Assembly (NCBI GenBank): GCA_000469685.2
Contig: LS997567.1
Coordinates: 43,500,275 to 43,564,274, forward strand
DNA length: 64,000 bases
Direction of reading: 5' to 3'
DNA from: Haemonchus contortus
Taxonomy: Eukaryota > Nematoda > Chromadorea > Rhabditida > Trichostrongylidae
The first letter of the stretch is position 1. Each line of letters opens with the position of its first letter. The translations under genes and the position numbers were made by a program. Of this stretch, positions 37,118 to 50,700 are shown in pieces. The notes below the pieces were generated by a model. The model was not told the origin of the DNA. It was given only the letters and a program-made list of their open reading frames with translations, and made no database searches.

Positions 37118-39674
37118 TAATACTTCAAATGAAATGCAATTTCTCCATCTGAAGCGCACACGAGTCCTAGAAAGGATCGTTTATACTTCGAAATTGCCCC
37201 CCCGGCAAGTACGAACACTGGAGAGCGATTGTTTGGAGCTTCACCCTCCTCAAAGCTTTTCGCTCAAAAGTCGTTCAAAAGGTTTTCCAAGACCATATGC
37301 TTACCCTACTGGTCATACAAATCTGAATGTAGTGAGCGCACTTTTTACAGCTTTTTTTTTTCAAATGCTACAAGATACTTTGTGTTATGTTGACAAACCT
37401 AGTTACACTCTCCTAATGTACTAAAGTACCTTTTTTGAGGGCCTCTAGGGATCTAAAAAAAGGAGGACGAAAATCTAATTTAAATGTTGCATTTTTCTTA
37501 AAATTCGCGTCACCGTCCTCAGAGTTTTTGTAAACGAAAACCCATTTGTTGCGTTTTTTCGAAGAAATTAATTAGAGGGGGTCTGTAAACGAAAAGTACA
37601 TATGGAAATGAAACTTCCGATCTCGTCATTATCGCTCGGTTATCGAGTTTCGTCTCTATACACTTGCCAATTAAACCATTTTTCAGTTGATGTCCTTCCT
37701 TCAAAACCATCTTTCCTTTCTCACGTCTGATCCGTTCTTTAGGATTTGAAAAACCTTGTCCCTAGAGTTTCATCTGTCTAACGTATAATATATTGCGATT
37801 TCCGAGTTCCGGAATAGTGAACCTGATTCAAAAATTAGTGGAAGCGGCGTCTGCGACTACCTGCCGACTAGCTCCTAGTATGTACCTGAAACGGCAATTC
37901 TGAACCACTCCGCTTCACCTTCAAAAAGCCTAACTCGAAAATTTTCCAATTCCTAGCGGATTTTAAATCCAAGCCACTTCTGATGCGACTCAAAAAAAAA
38001 TTTGTAGATCTGCCCGAAGAGCCTAAATGGTAAGAGATCATTACTATCATGTGCTTCTACCCAACTGTTCAAGGAGGTTTGCATGCATCTTAATTACTTT
38101 TCTTAACAAACTGGTAAGAAGTAGCCGCCTAAAGAATCGTGGGAAGCAGCACCCATATGATGTTTGAGGGATCGCGAACACATTAGCAAATTCCCTAAGT
38201 GGGAAGGTGAGTGTAGTGAAGAAGCACACGCTACTCTCACTCATTCATACTTGTTGACTTGGCGTGAGTAACCGTTTGCAGGGCACCCTTACAAACTGCA
38301 ATAATGTTGTCGACGTTTCGAACGTTCTTTTCGTAAACACGGACCTAAATCGTTGTGACCCCTTTTTTCATGTGCCGACCCGTATCAATATCTATACGAC
38401 AAGTAGCTTTGTTTAATCAACGAGCTCTGTGACGCCGATTGCACTCACATGATTCGTAATTAAATTCTGGCCATTTCAATTTCAGGACACACGGCGCTTC
38501 CTGAGGCTCAGGAACCCGCATGTGATTCGTATTTACTCGCACTAATACTTATGACTCTGAATGACTAAGCGTGAATAGAATAAACATCTTAGCTCCATCT
38601 CATTGACGGGTTCCCTCGTGCCAGGTGGGCATAAATCCTACCACTGGAATATTCAGGTTCATGACATCAAATTGGATCTAGTTACAAGGCTTAGTAGTAC
38701 TCATGACGAGACAATTAACTAGATGGGAACCAGTTAAAGTGCTGTGAAAGTACAAGTGTCTTCTTAATGCAGAATACGAAACCAACTGGAGGAACCTATG
38801 AGAGTAACTGTTTGGGGTTCTGATATTTTGAACGGTTAAAGCACCAGTAGTGCTCTTTTTACAATGTTACTGCAAACAAGATCTTGACAGTAACTCCTTA
38901 TCAAATGACAATGAAACTTTTACAGGGAGCAATATTTTATATAAATTGAACTCATTGGCGAGTAGTGACTCTTCGAGAGTTTTTCGTAATCAGAAAGAGT
39001 CATACGCCGGTGCTGCGGTCTTTTGTATTCACATTTTCACAAAACGGAGATGTTTTACCGTGCTGAGTTGGATTTTTTAAATTCTTTTCATTGTTGTGCC
39101 AGCGAGTATAAATGACATTTCTGTGTGAAAAGCATATGCTTTGAAATTACCCTGAAGCCTTTGATGGGATGAGAGGATGCCATTAGGGAGAGAATACCAT
39201 GTTTTGATGATGTGTGATGTATTGTGAACGTCTAGAATTATTTCGTCCCAGTTGAAACGTGTAGGCGTCCGTCTATCCCTATGAGGAAAGCGCTTAACAC
39301 CAATACCAATCTGCATTCCGTAATGCAGTGATTATGGTCTGCGTTCAGGTCTCCTCTTCCCTTGGTGTCACGACGATAAAATTTGCTTTTATCATGAGAA
39401 TTATGATTCTTCTTCAATCCCAATGTTAGGTATCGAGAGTTCTTTTCTAGAAGTATCGTGAGAATATGATACTTCAGGTGTACAGTACTTTCTTTGTGCT
39501 ACTGCAAATCTTTCCTCAAATCCTCTTGATGAGACCCTGCTTAATCGAATTGAGTATTTATCCTATGACTCAGGCAGTTATGCGAAGAGTAAAGAGAAGA
39601 TATCACTTTGAACTGTTCTATCTCAAGTGGTTAGATTCATATAGGAAGATTTCCACACTTTCCTCTACTCTTAC
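29871..39674. other. Long AT-rich region without a supported gene
   Basis: Open frames of 60-116 codons occur on both strands (for example 30650-30925 +, 34396-34746 -, 35692-36000 +), but none has a recognised motif, and splice sites do not connect them. A short direct duplication of about 23 bases (TTTTCACAGCTCATTGAAAA) sits near 32130-32170, and a poly-C run near 31872-31883. A possible exon at 39278-39202 (- strand, FNWDEIILDVHNTSHIIK) has splice-like ends but does not fit the phase of the gene above it. Confidence 0.3.
37018..37115. repeat. Mirror AAT/ATT microsatellite able to form a hairpin
   Basis: A run of AAT units turns into ATT units and then back into AAT units. Adjacent blocks are reverse complements of each other, so the single strand can fold on itself. 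Length is likely variable between individuals and unreliable in assemblies. Confidence 0.9.
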
Positions 39675-41046
39675 TTCAGTTAATCCCAGTGGTCTAGCAG
39701 CGATCTCACTTCCACGAGCAAGACTCTCCAAAACTACATAGAAGTACTCCTGATGAACAATCATCTGGAAACACTTTGGGGTAGTTGGATGAGTGTTTTT
39801 CAGCAAACGAGTAGTCCCACGGGGATTGTGCCACGCCATTCGCATTTCACACCCACGACGTTTTCCCTTACGTGGATACTTCTCGATGTTGGCTACTTTA
39901 CAAATTACTTTGTCCTAAGCGAAACCGTACCCATGAACAACTGCATGTAAGGTTTCAATGAAGACCTTCACAGATCACCGTTCAACACGTGTAACCTTCC
40001 GGCTGGATTATCTTCAAACATCAAGCCCGAAGGAATTAGAGATCAGCTGGAGCTCCGTATTGGAAGGAGCACTTCCGATGTGCTCTCTCCGTAGTGTCTT
40101 GTCATCAAGTCGCACTATACTTGTATTTCTAGTTTGGGCGTATTTTCCTTCTTCCGTTTTCGAGCTTGGTTTCTTAATGGTTTCTATTTAAATAATTTTT
40201 AATGGAAATCATAGAGCTAAAGGTGTCTGAGGTAGCTGAACAGGCATGCCAGAGAGCGTGCAAGGGGCGCTCCCTATTGGTTGAGAACCCGAAATCACCA
40301 ATCACAGAATAGAAGTACTTGAGCATAATAACCGGCACACCTTATTTCTGCATATTCAATATCAATATCACAAGGTATAAATAGATATTGCAAGCTGCTG
40401 CTGCAAAAGCTATGTAATTTCTGACTGTACTATTATATTATTTTCTATGTACACCGGTTCTCTTTCGTCAGTTTCCTGAAGCAGATGTTTTAAAAGCTAC
40501 ACACAAGCCCACTTACAATTAGAGCAGGAATGACGTCGTACCAAATGCGAGTTAGCGCCGTGCCTACAGAACACTTCCGAAGAATTCTCCTGGGTAACAC
40601 ATGACACGACGTTGTCGTCCCTATCCTCCTCCCCACGTGTTCATTAACATGTTTGGATTGATAATTGGATTTTGTTTTCCCCATTGTTTTCTTAACGACA
40701 TCCACAAGCCTAACAGATGAATTATTCGTTACTCTATTGCGTCTACTCGTCTACTGCAAGATACACGCATTTATGTAGTTACACCAGTAGTATCAGGCCG
40801 CCCTCGCAGATAGTTTCCCGCTTCGATATTGCTGGAAACATTCCATGTTGCGGTTGTTGAAGCTATGTCCTTCACATGGCAGCCAATAAATTCATGTTGA
40901 ACTGACTTAATCTCAGAGAACTAGTAAATCTCTCAGTACCTGTGTCCTTTCATGCGCGATTCGTTGACGAATAATTCGCGGCGAAGAAAATTGAAGTTGA
41001 TGGAGGCCTACAAGCTCAAAAAACGTAATTGACTTGAGACAAAAAG
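39675..41046 (-). CDS. Unidentified - strand gene, three exons recovered
   Basis: Exon 41046-40940 reads FCLKSITFFELVGLHQLQF and then SPRIIRQRIAHERTQ. Exon 40183-40020 has 54 codons, including TRNTSIVRLDDKTLRREHIG and ISNSFGLD. Exon 39764-39675 has 30 codons: MIVHQEYFYVVLESLARGSE and then IAARPLGLTE, with a TTTCCAG acceptor and a GTAAGA donor. The second and third join in phase 0. The first also ends in phase 0, but joining it to the second needs a weaker acceptor (ATTAAG) than the obvious one (AAATAG), so an exon between them may be missing. Neither end of the gene is found. The encoded pieces look soluble. No family recognised. Confidence 0.45.
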
Positions 41047-44000
41047 CTGACAAATCACCTTCAATAACGATAGCTAACCCTAAAAAGCACGCGAAATTTC
41101 GGCTAGAATCGTTCCTTCCCTCTTTCATAGTCTTTCATTCATTACCCTCACAGTATTAATTAGTTCCTCTTAGTTATCCTGCTTATCATGCTTAACCCTT
41201 TCTTTGTAATTTCATTTAGTAGCGGAAGCATTCGAACTTGTGCTTACTAGAATAACTACGTAGTAGGACCAAGGTTGCTGTAACGTCATGTGATTTTGTC
41301 TTCAGGCTTCTATATTTTGGGTAAGTGCCCTAGATAGGGCTGCATATTGTCTTACTGATGGTGAATGGGATCGCGCTTCTCCCACTTATGTACTTCATCA
41401 CTCTCTGATCTTCAACCGCGGTGGGCACCACACGTAGGCAATAACTACTCAACCATCATTACTAGTAGAATGTTGCTCATCCCAGTCTTTTTCCTTTCTG
41501 AAGATTTTCGTGTCTGAAATCATTGAGCTGATACCGTCAGGCCGTAACATTTCGCTTTGGCCTGGTGCTCACAAATTCTTCCTACTTAACACACTCTGTT
41601 GTCAGTTGCTTGGGTCCTGAATAGTAGTTCGTGGTTATATGGAAGTACCGTGAGTGAATGCTGGTCAAAGCGTACTCAACCTAACGCAAAATCCATCATA
41701 AGAAGGTCTCAACCGAGCCTATTAATCAATTTCTCAAATATGTACTACTTACTTAGAATGTACTCATACTTCAATATGCGATTATTGATGAATGTGAATG
41801 TACGGGGTCACGCACTACAGGAAATTTGAATACTTCCTCAATTTTGATGGTTGACTTGGATTCCAGGCATAGTTCGTTCCCCTACAGTAGGGCGTAGGGG
41901 GATTCATTCACCTTCGGGGACATCTGGGATTCAATGGAACGGATTTGGGGAGGGTTATGCTTGAGATGATGAGTATCCCTCTTTCCTAGGCCCTCCTGCC
42001 TTCTCTAGTTTGCCACTTACTTCATCAGGGGCCTGCATTTGAGGTGATCTGTTTATGAGCAGTCATCACTCAAGCCTACATTGCCAATATGGGGGCCTAC
42101 TTAACCACCACTTGTTGGCTCAGTTATCTATCTAACCAAACAAATTGGCTTATTTAAATGATGCCATTGTACAGGAGTGATTAATGCTTTGAAATGAATT
42201 TCTCTGGTTCGTCAAGAAGACCATGAGCAATGGCTGCCAAACGAATTAAGGCCATAGAGGCCATAGTAGTGGATCGCCCACGTCACACATCATCCTTCTC
42301 TTTGTTCCCTGTATCCACGTGTATCCACGTGTTTTTAATGAAATTGAAATGGTTCTGTTCAAATATTTACAGCTGAGTCCTAAAAACAATTGGATTTTCA
42401 AGAAATGACGCGCTCGCACCCCTCTCAGAAAATAACGTCAGCTTTCTCCTCAAGAGAAAACGAACTCATTTCGAAGTCAGATTTCATGGGTACTGACAGT
42501 TCCACTCTCACCTCACCGTAACTAATTGAATTTCAAATTCGATTCAGCGTCTGTTAAACACTTTAGAATTTCCTGATTTTCAAGCACGGAACATACAAAA
42601 CTCATACAACGTACAGAAGTGCTGCTTTTGCTTTGTCATACAATAACCAAAGGGAAACAAAGACGAGCTTATAGCCAATGAATTCTCTCTGATTTGATAA
42701 GCGCTGGCTTGGATTCAAGGCATTGAGAAATCTGAATACAGCCCTACAATGGTTTGTCAAGGCTGAGCAGCGCCTGAGCCACTGCTTCACCATTAGAGAA
42801 AAGCCGTATAACATCAGCCCTGGAAGCTTAGGAGGTGTAGTCGGAGTCTCAGAACAGGATGTTCACATAAAAATAAGGAGTTTATCAGAAAAAGCTATTC
42901 TTGTCAAGAATCCGAATCCGAAGATTGGCAAAGAGAAAGTTACGGTTTCTCCCGAACCGGTAACTTCACGAACGCTCTCACCTGCTTAGATCACAGGATG
43001 CAAGGGTAGCGGAGAGCCGCCTGTCATACTTTATATCATGTACTGGTTACCATAAGTGGGTAGAACGTGAGTTTTCCCCATTTTTGCTCTGGTTTGGATG
43101 CTTACGGAATCTGTTGTCCGCTGTCCTAGATATTCAGCAATTTTTTGAACGAATTGGCTGAAAATTAGTTAGCCTACAGCCCTAGGTACATACCTCTGAG
43201 CGAGTCATTCACACGAGAGATTCAAAAATGGATCTCAACTAGACACCATTCTGAGCAGTTCATGCTCCTTAAGTAGAGCTTCACAGTCTCGGCGAGTTGG
43301 GGAAGGGACTGACTACTGTAACACTTTGTCAATCTAGTCTTCAGTAGCATTTTAGCTAGTTTCGAGATACATATGCCAGTCGCATCCATGAAGTGGTCCG
43401 GAAGTAGTTAATGGGATTACGTGAAGCTTAGCTCTGATCAAAGTTCTTCCATGTTACTAAAACCGACAACCAAGAGCATGAGCTTTCATTACTTAATTTG
43501 AAACTACTGGTTACTGGTGATGCGTGGAAAATCTACACTAGCTTTCGTAACTCTCATTGTGCAGCATGGACACTGGGAACTCAAAATTATTAATAAATAA
43601 AAACACCATGCTAATAATGAAGAAAACAAAAACTTAAAAAGCTCACAGTTCCAAACTTAGTTGCCATGAGAAGCTTTAAGGAGGATTTGGTTTAGTGTCA
43701 TACAGAAGACAACTGCGTCGGGGACCCTTCTACCCAGATCTCCATGAGGCTACGTGAAAACTCGGAACTTCTGTGGATCCTTCACAGAAGTCAAGCATGT
43801 CCCAAGTGGCCTCATCAAGGCTTTTCAATTAATTGTTTTTGCTTTATTTTTGCTCATTCTATCCATCAACCCACTGATGTGAGTTGCTGTTACTGCCTTT
43901 AATTCCAACTTCCCAGACACACCATTAATGAACTGCACGCTTTCTACTGTTGGCGAAACTCATTCTAGCATAATTCAGCCCCATAATAATGATATCCCGT

Positions 44001-44690
44001 CCAAACCAGGATGACATTTCAACATGGTAGCTCGATTATTTTCCTTAACCGCCCAGTTAGGAGTTCTTGTAAATTTCGAAAGATAATTTAATTCAGGGAA
44101 ACCAACTGGCTACTTATAATAATTCAACTCATATACTGTACATCATTAAAGTGTTTCCAGGGTGATATTGAAGATATATGAGCCCTATTAAAATTCCTGA
44201 GCCAAAGGTAAAATTCGATCTTAGGTGATAAATATATTTGTGCATGACCATTAATCTACGAATGTACTTTTTCAGGATAAGGGCAGTAAGTGTGAGAAAT
44301 ATCTTTGTAGATAGAATCATGTGGTGTCAAGTTGAGCATGGCGTCATCACCTACTACTCTTACTGAAACCTGCTACTATTTCTAGCGTCATAAACATGTA
44401 ACAATGCTAATCATTCACCCCGCAATCCACTTTCGGCCATCGCAGTAATGAATCAGTCGAAGGGTTGTTCGAGTCAACCACCGACTCATCTCTCATTTAC
44501 ACTGGCTCAGTTCTAGGAACTACAAGAGCCCAAAAAAAGTTTCTCTTATGTCATTTTCTCTTACTGAATCGTCTTATGGGTAGGTGGCTCCGTAAACTCC
44601 AGAATTACTAGTCCGAAATGAAGCAACGGGTTTCACGCCCAGGGTGAGCTGTAGACTCTCCTAATCCTTCCAGTAGTAAACTAGGTCCAA
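41047..44690. other. Region without a confirmed gene
   Basis: AT-rich. An 88-codon + frame at 42723-42989 has a somewhat protein-like reading, but no splice context or known motif. A 10-bp tandem repeat (GTATCCACGT twice) lies near 42310. Nothing else seen. Confidence 0.3.
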
Positions 44691-44730
44691 GGTAAGCATG
44701 GTTGGGCGATGCTTTGGAAACGTTTCATCA

Positions 44731-46221
44731 AAAACGTGGTAGATCTTTGAGGTTCAACTCATTTGAAGCCATTGAGCGGTCTACAAAACATCCCGATTAT
44801 GTTTTGTCATATGTTTTGTCATCGGTAGCATCATTAGCAGCTTCTGACGGCACAATTCATACTGAATATCTCGAATTAAGTATTATTTACTGGCTTGTAA
44901 TGCTAATGAGTAGTAATTCAGCGTTGGTAGAAAACCATTCAGTAAAAATTTTGCAGCATTTCGCGTCTCAACGTTTCAAAGCGATCTTTTCGCATTATCT
45001 AATGATGACTACTTAGTATGCCCGTCTGGTCGTGATCCTCTTCTCCGACTTGTTGGTATTCCACGACGCGAGCCATTAACCTTTGAGGTGGTCAATATGT
45101 CTGGTGGTGTCAGCCAATGGCCAGTTAGACGGCTTATTGTTGGCAAAGATTCGGATGCTGATAGGGACGTTCAGAGTGAATTGCAAATGCCCAGGGCGCA
45201 CTCATTTCCCTCTTGAACCCGCACGCATTAGCTTCTCTACACGAGTACTCTCAGAGATCGCTAGTAGGGCAGGATTTATCAGCCACCTTTCCAAAGTCAA
45301 AGAGCCGGTAGGAGAGACTAAACTTGTCAGTTAATGTTGTAGTAATTATTCGCCATCTTGACAGGTATCCCATCGTAAGTGTTCAGCGCAGGAGCAATCT
45401 GCTTCGGAGAGTTGCGGACCGGATCAAAAACCAACCCCTCAATTTCAAGCCACTTTTTATTATTTCATGACACCTACGTAATGTAGTAGGGCTGGTATAT
45501 TCTATAAACAGGAAATAGCGTTACTTGGATGAATTGCATGTTTATTATTAACATCATTTCCTCAAGAGAAGCGATCCTGGCTCTTCTGTGCAGCGTCGTG
45601 TGATGTCGTCAAGTAGATGGTCCATCATATTTCCCAAGCTGAATCCAGGCAAGCTAACGAGCCTGCAAGTTCAACAGTAGCACCAAATAGTGAAAATTCA
45701 CGGCTCTGCCTAGTTTTTGTGGTTGGGATGAGTAGTCGAACACCCAAAAAAACGGCGCTGGCCATTTGATCTTTCCAAGTGCCCTGGACCATTACGATAG
45801 CTCGGCTAGGCAATATAAGTGGACGGGGGCGATGAATCCGATGTTTAAGGTGACGTACGCAAGTGTCACTATATTCGTCCCATTCCGATCTCTTTTCGCT
45901 CTCTCAGCGTACTCGGAACTCAACTAACTCAATAAGGAAGGAGTCCAGCTATTCGTTTCGGCCATGTGCCAGGCACCTTCGGCTAAGGCGCCAGCTTGTC
46001 GTATCTCGTTCCTGGTTTATTCCAAGCAATCCCCAAAGTTTTAATTTTTTCGGGGCTTCACTTTACTTCCTCGCAATTCCTGTACAGCATTGTATCCGTC
46101 GATTTCATCAAGTATCTCACTTTCGTGCACTTGCCAGGGGGACACGCCTGAACGCACAACATCGTTGGCCATCTTGGAACACCTCCTACACGTGTTTTTT
46201 CCACTTGCTGTGGAAGCCCAC
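44731..46221 (+). CDS. Unidentified + strand gene with a 10-nt microexon, six exons recovered
   Basis: Exons joining in phase: about 44731-44879, 44957-45123, 45195-45307, 45365-45374, 45908-46000 and 46138-46221. Introns are 77, 71, 57, 533 and 137 nt. Seen: SDGTIHTEYLEL, then ALSNDDYLVCPSGRDPLLRL, EPLTFEVVNMSGG, LISLLNPHALASLHEYSQRS, a Ser/Arg-rich piece, and a Leu-rich TSLAILEHLLHVFFPLAVEA. The microexon GTATCCCATC lies between TTGACAG and GTAAGT and restores the frame for the next exon. Exon 2 can also read through to a stop at 45214 with VRRLIVGKDSDADRDVQSEL, so its donor is not settled. A later stretch at about 46700-46830 (VEGHRKDELDQTELLLASES) may be a further exon. It looks like part of a large intracellular protein. 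No family recognised. Confidence 0.55.
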
Positions 46222-47758
46222 GTAACTGTTCATTGTCCTCCTTTTTCCTCTTTCGAGACGTATCCCGTGACTATAAGGAAATTCGCCAGGAGAACTATGG
46301 GCCCTAGGAAACTGACCAGAACGGACTGGCCGAACTAGAAAATTTCATTCCTTCATATAGAAAGCAAATCTACTGGAATGGTGCGTATGCAAGGCTTAAT
46401 CAAGTTCTCCCTTGTTCAAGCTGCCGACCAAAAAGCAGAATTTTGAAGCAACTCTTGTCTAACCCACAAACAGCAGGTTCACTACATTAGGTATTCTTTC
46501 TCAAAACAAGCGGGATCAGCACATGAAGGAGAGTCTCAAGATTGCATACGCTTTGAACAGGGCCGTTCTGTTAATTGGAAAGTAGCGAGGGAAGATTGAT
46601 GTCTCTATCAACACAGGAGGACCATGCGGTGAGAACAAAGTACTGTTTTGCTGATACTTCTACTTGTGGTCCCAAGTATGGGAATAATCAAGCCATCAGG
46701 CTGAAGTACTCTATAAGTTCAAGTTCATTTGCTTCCTCCAAAAGTCTTGTAGAAGGACATCGCAAAGATGAACTCGACCAGACAGAGCTTCTCCTTGCCT
46801 CCGAATCCCATAAAGTTTTAGTGACATGCACCTTAGGGAAATGGCATTCTCGTGAATTCTACCCCTAACCGGAGCATCTTCAGCAAATAATCGATGAGTA
46901 CGTGAGCACTCAGAACAGCTTAACGTACTTCTCCGGTTCATAGAGTTAACTTTAATTACCCTTCAATCTACTAGCTCATCTTGACTACCCGAAGTCCTTC
47001 AGTGGCCTCCCGGGACCCCGAGGCGAACCATGTGACTGTTTTTTTGGTGGGCGGTCCTAATTATTCATAGGAATTCGCCATAGAAATTACTTATTTATTC
47101 GGCATCAAGTGGGGTTGGATGTGCCCCGGTGCCCGCCCTATATAACGTTATCCGTCCTTAGATTATGTCAGTGGTTGGTCATGGCTTGAAGCATGGCCGT
47201 CGACGACGACGAATGCCAATTGAAGCCATCTGCCAAGAGTGGGCGGGACCAAAGCTTTTGCCCTTGGTTGTTCTCCCCTTTCGAATTCATTCATAGTTTC
47301 CTGTGTCTTACTCTCATTCCTGTCTTCTCAATTCACGTTTTCCCCCTCATCGAACAGACGCCCTTCTGACACTTTCACTTTGTCCTCAGGGAGTCACAGT
47401 ATGGGGATACCCTATCATTTGGGTAGAGCATTCTTCTCCTTCTATAAGGCTATGAGATTCACAAACATTTATGGCTTCCCGTTGTCCCTAAAACATATTA
47501 GCCAATAGTCTGTAAACATACACAATCTCCATATTCCCTTTTCATCATGTCTGTCTGCTCCCTTGCCTGTCGTGATTGCTTCCAAGCTCATGTTGTCTTC
47601 AAGCTAATTTCCTGATGTTCATAACACGACACTGTTTGTCTGTGTCCACCTCACATACTAGTGCATTCGTCATAGAAACAGCTTGATTAGATCAAAGTTC
47701 TGATACAGTAATCGAGTACTACAGTGTTTCAGTGATTGCTCGACATCGGGTTTCTCAC
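46222..47758. other. Possible 3' exons of the upstream gene and nlp-14 upstream region
   Basis: Contains the possible exon near 46700-46830 noted above and a 30-base piece after TCCTTCAG (46990-47020) that reads GLPGPRGEP in one frame. The latter is too short to call collagen. An ATG at 47193 opens a 58-codon frame with a hydrophobic segment, without other support. The last part should hold the nlp-14 promoter; no clear element was seen. Confidence 0.3.
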
Positions 47759-50700
47759 ATGCTGTTTTTTCTCACTCGTTGCGTGGTAGGTTCTTTATTT
47801 CTTTTTCCATGAACCCTAGACCTCTTACTTTCTGCTTCATTTTATTTTGTTAGTAGGTTCAAAGATCAATGCGTTTCAGTTAGTAGTCGGACTCTCGCAG
47901 CTCGTCTGTAGTGAGCAAGATGCAACACATCCACCGCCAGCGTTGGATGACTTAGAAGGAAATGGATTTGGTGGCATGAAGAAGTTTTCAAGTAAGTTCG
48001 GATGAAGCTGAATTTCTGCACCCATATATGCGCTAGGTCCACATGGAGCTCACTGATTCACTTCTCTCAATATTTGAGTGAAACTTAATTACTCGCAAAC
48101 CGAAGGAGGCTTTAACCCATTTGAGAGTTGGAGTCATTGAAGGTTCGTTACGAAAATGGAAGAAACTTTCGAACGCTCTTGAAAGACGATAAATTAGATG
48201 TTTCATGAGGACTTCAAAAGATTCATGAAGGTGGTGACATTTTCTAGCCAAGTTCCCGCTCAAAACTATTAAAGTAGCCTGGAGAGAAAGCAGACAGAGT
48301 AGACGACATGGCGTGGTCTTCGTAGGCATGTACCTACTCATTCGGGAATATGCGTTTAGGAGTAATGGAGATACCAATACTTTAGATCAATGTACTAGTA
48401 GCTCCTGAAGGAACTATCTATCTATTCACTACTATCTTACTACTGAAGATATATCGAAGAAATAGATTTGAACTAGAGTCCTATTCGGGCCATTGGTCTT
48501 GAAGTACCGGCGCTAGTGCTCGGCTCTGGGAAGCTCTTTGGTCCCACGGGATTTCATTTGGTTTTAAAAAGTACTGAGTCTCTTTAAACGACTGGCACTT
48601 GACTTCATCAAAGCCGCAGTCGTGAAGAGTGATCACTTGACGAGAAAAAGTGATGTGCTATCTGAATGAGGCTCTTTGCGGCCCTGTCCGGTGAAGCATT
48701 CCATCTTGTCGATGAACCTAATAGATATGGGCTCGACCAGGTAATGAAGCCGCTACTAGGATATTCAATTTTACTCGTGGCAGCATTACATTCAATTATT
48801 CAACGATAGATTGAAGAACAGATTTTCTTATCACTAAAGAGGAAATCTGGAGCTGACAAATCAACTCCCATCACCACAATGATACCTCAGAATCCTTTTG
48901 CAATATGTGCATTGAATCTCAATTCTTTTCACGTCTTTTAAGCCAGCACACCATGGAGATAATGCGCCTCGGAATCAAGAGATGGCTAGTTAAGATGTCT
49001 AGCCAAGATTTTGCTTCGCCAAGACAACTAGCTAGGAGTAGGTGTGCAATGAGCATAACGCTTCATACACCTTGACTGTGGAAAAGTACATGATCAGCTG
49101 CTCAGAAAAGTCGTCCTCAGCTGTAGTTCCCTCAATGCTGCATATCTTGAGCCATATCAAGAGTTCTCGGAATTCAAGCGCTACTTTTTTCATTCCGCTG
49201 ACAGTTCTTTATGACTGTTATCTAAAAGTTATGATTTTGTATGAGGTTGTTGTGTAAGTTTTGCCATGCGGTTTCTCTTTTTCTTCACATTCAGAATCTA
49301 GCAATCCCATTTTCTTTCCAGCTTTTTCTCCTGAATCCCGAGAGCCTTCAACTTGAAATTCATTAGCAGATACTTCTCTGCCGAGTCTAAGAGAATATCG
49401 TAGAAATGGAACGAAAAGGGATGTCAGAGAAGCCAGTAGTCGTCCCTTGACTTTATTCCCTTACTTTTTTGGCCCTGCTCAAGGACCAGAAGCTCTCTCG
49501 GGCCTAGATAGATGCCAAGAAATAGTTGAAACCAATATACTCGGTGAATACCTGCGGTCTTTCCATATTTTTTCCCTGCTGAAGATGAAATGCATCACTT
49601 GCCAGGGCTTAAACAGAATAAGCATTAAGGTACTCCAAGAGCAGTTAGCTATATGCACGTTTACAGCCCCCATCTTGAGCCAATGGTAGAAAATATACTG
49701 GTACGAACGGTTGTACTTTAAGCATTTTGCTGTCCTTCTACTCAATTGGGTTTAATGGATAAGCCCTTCTTCCCGTATCTCGTCATCTGCACTTGAGAGA
49801 ACTCAGTCCAGAGGTATTTTGAGGCACACCTTGTGAAACAGAAGTGTGAATCTTGTCAGTCAACGCACAAGCAAGTCGTTAGTGGAACAGTTGCCATTCC
49901 CTACTCCCCCCCCCCCCCCCCCCCTCTTCCCTTACTTCGGAGTGACTATCGAAAGGCTGAACCAACCTCTAATCCAGCTTCGATCGCTGAAATGCTTGCT
50001 CTTATGTTGGCTTCGCAGTTGGGAATTGCTTCCGTCAGTAGAGGACAGGACTGAAGTGAGAAGTGGATCAAGAAAAACTTCTCAGAGAAACTTCCTGACT
50101 TTCCTCACATTCGTGATCAGTGCGCATTCTTCTGTACCCTTTGCTGACACGTCATACCACCATCGGACTCTTGGAGTTTGAGAAGAATGAATGCCAATCA
50201 CGCCATACTCTGCTTCAGTACTAATATACCCACTCGGAAACCTGAAGAACTGCTACTTTTTGAAAGCTTAACAATATTCAATCTCTCGAGTGATCGGGAT
50301 TGAAGGTCAAAGTGTTGAAGGAAATTTTCTCGTATTCTGTAGAACCATAAAGTTTTGTCAAATCCTGTTCAAAACGTATTAGTGGATAAATATAGTGGAT
50401 AAAGTGGATAGGGACTGTTTTATAGATACTGCCAGCCGCTTTTCATAAATATAAACTTCACGCGTTGATTTGAATTTATTTTTCCCCTTCCTTCTTAACT
50501 AATTCCAAAATTAAGAAGCTTTTTTGCAAAATATTGTATTCTATCGTAGCAACTATCCTCGTTTGTTCAGCGGTTTGGAAGGATGGTGGTGAAAGACACT
50601 CGACTTGACCAGTCTCGTATACTAAAGCTATAACTGCACTCTTCGGAAGTTAACTCATTTAACTCCCCTTGAAGTAGTGAAAAAGATCTTCTCGTAATAA

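Noticed and set aside
40490..40705. A - strand IWYDVIPALIV reading that resembles the start of the NDUFA1 complex I subunit
   Set aside because: The codon at the expected start is ATT, and the rest of the subunit was not found downstream.
46990..47020. GLPGPRGEP in one frame, collagen-like
   Set aside because: Only three Gly-X-Y triplets, then a stop soon after; too short to support a collagen.
47193..47369. A 58-codon + frame with a hydrophobic segment just upstream of nlp-14
   Set aside because: Lies in the likely nlp-14 promoter region and has no homology or splice support.
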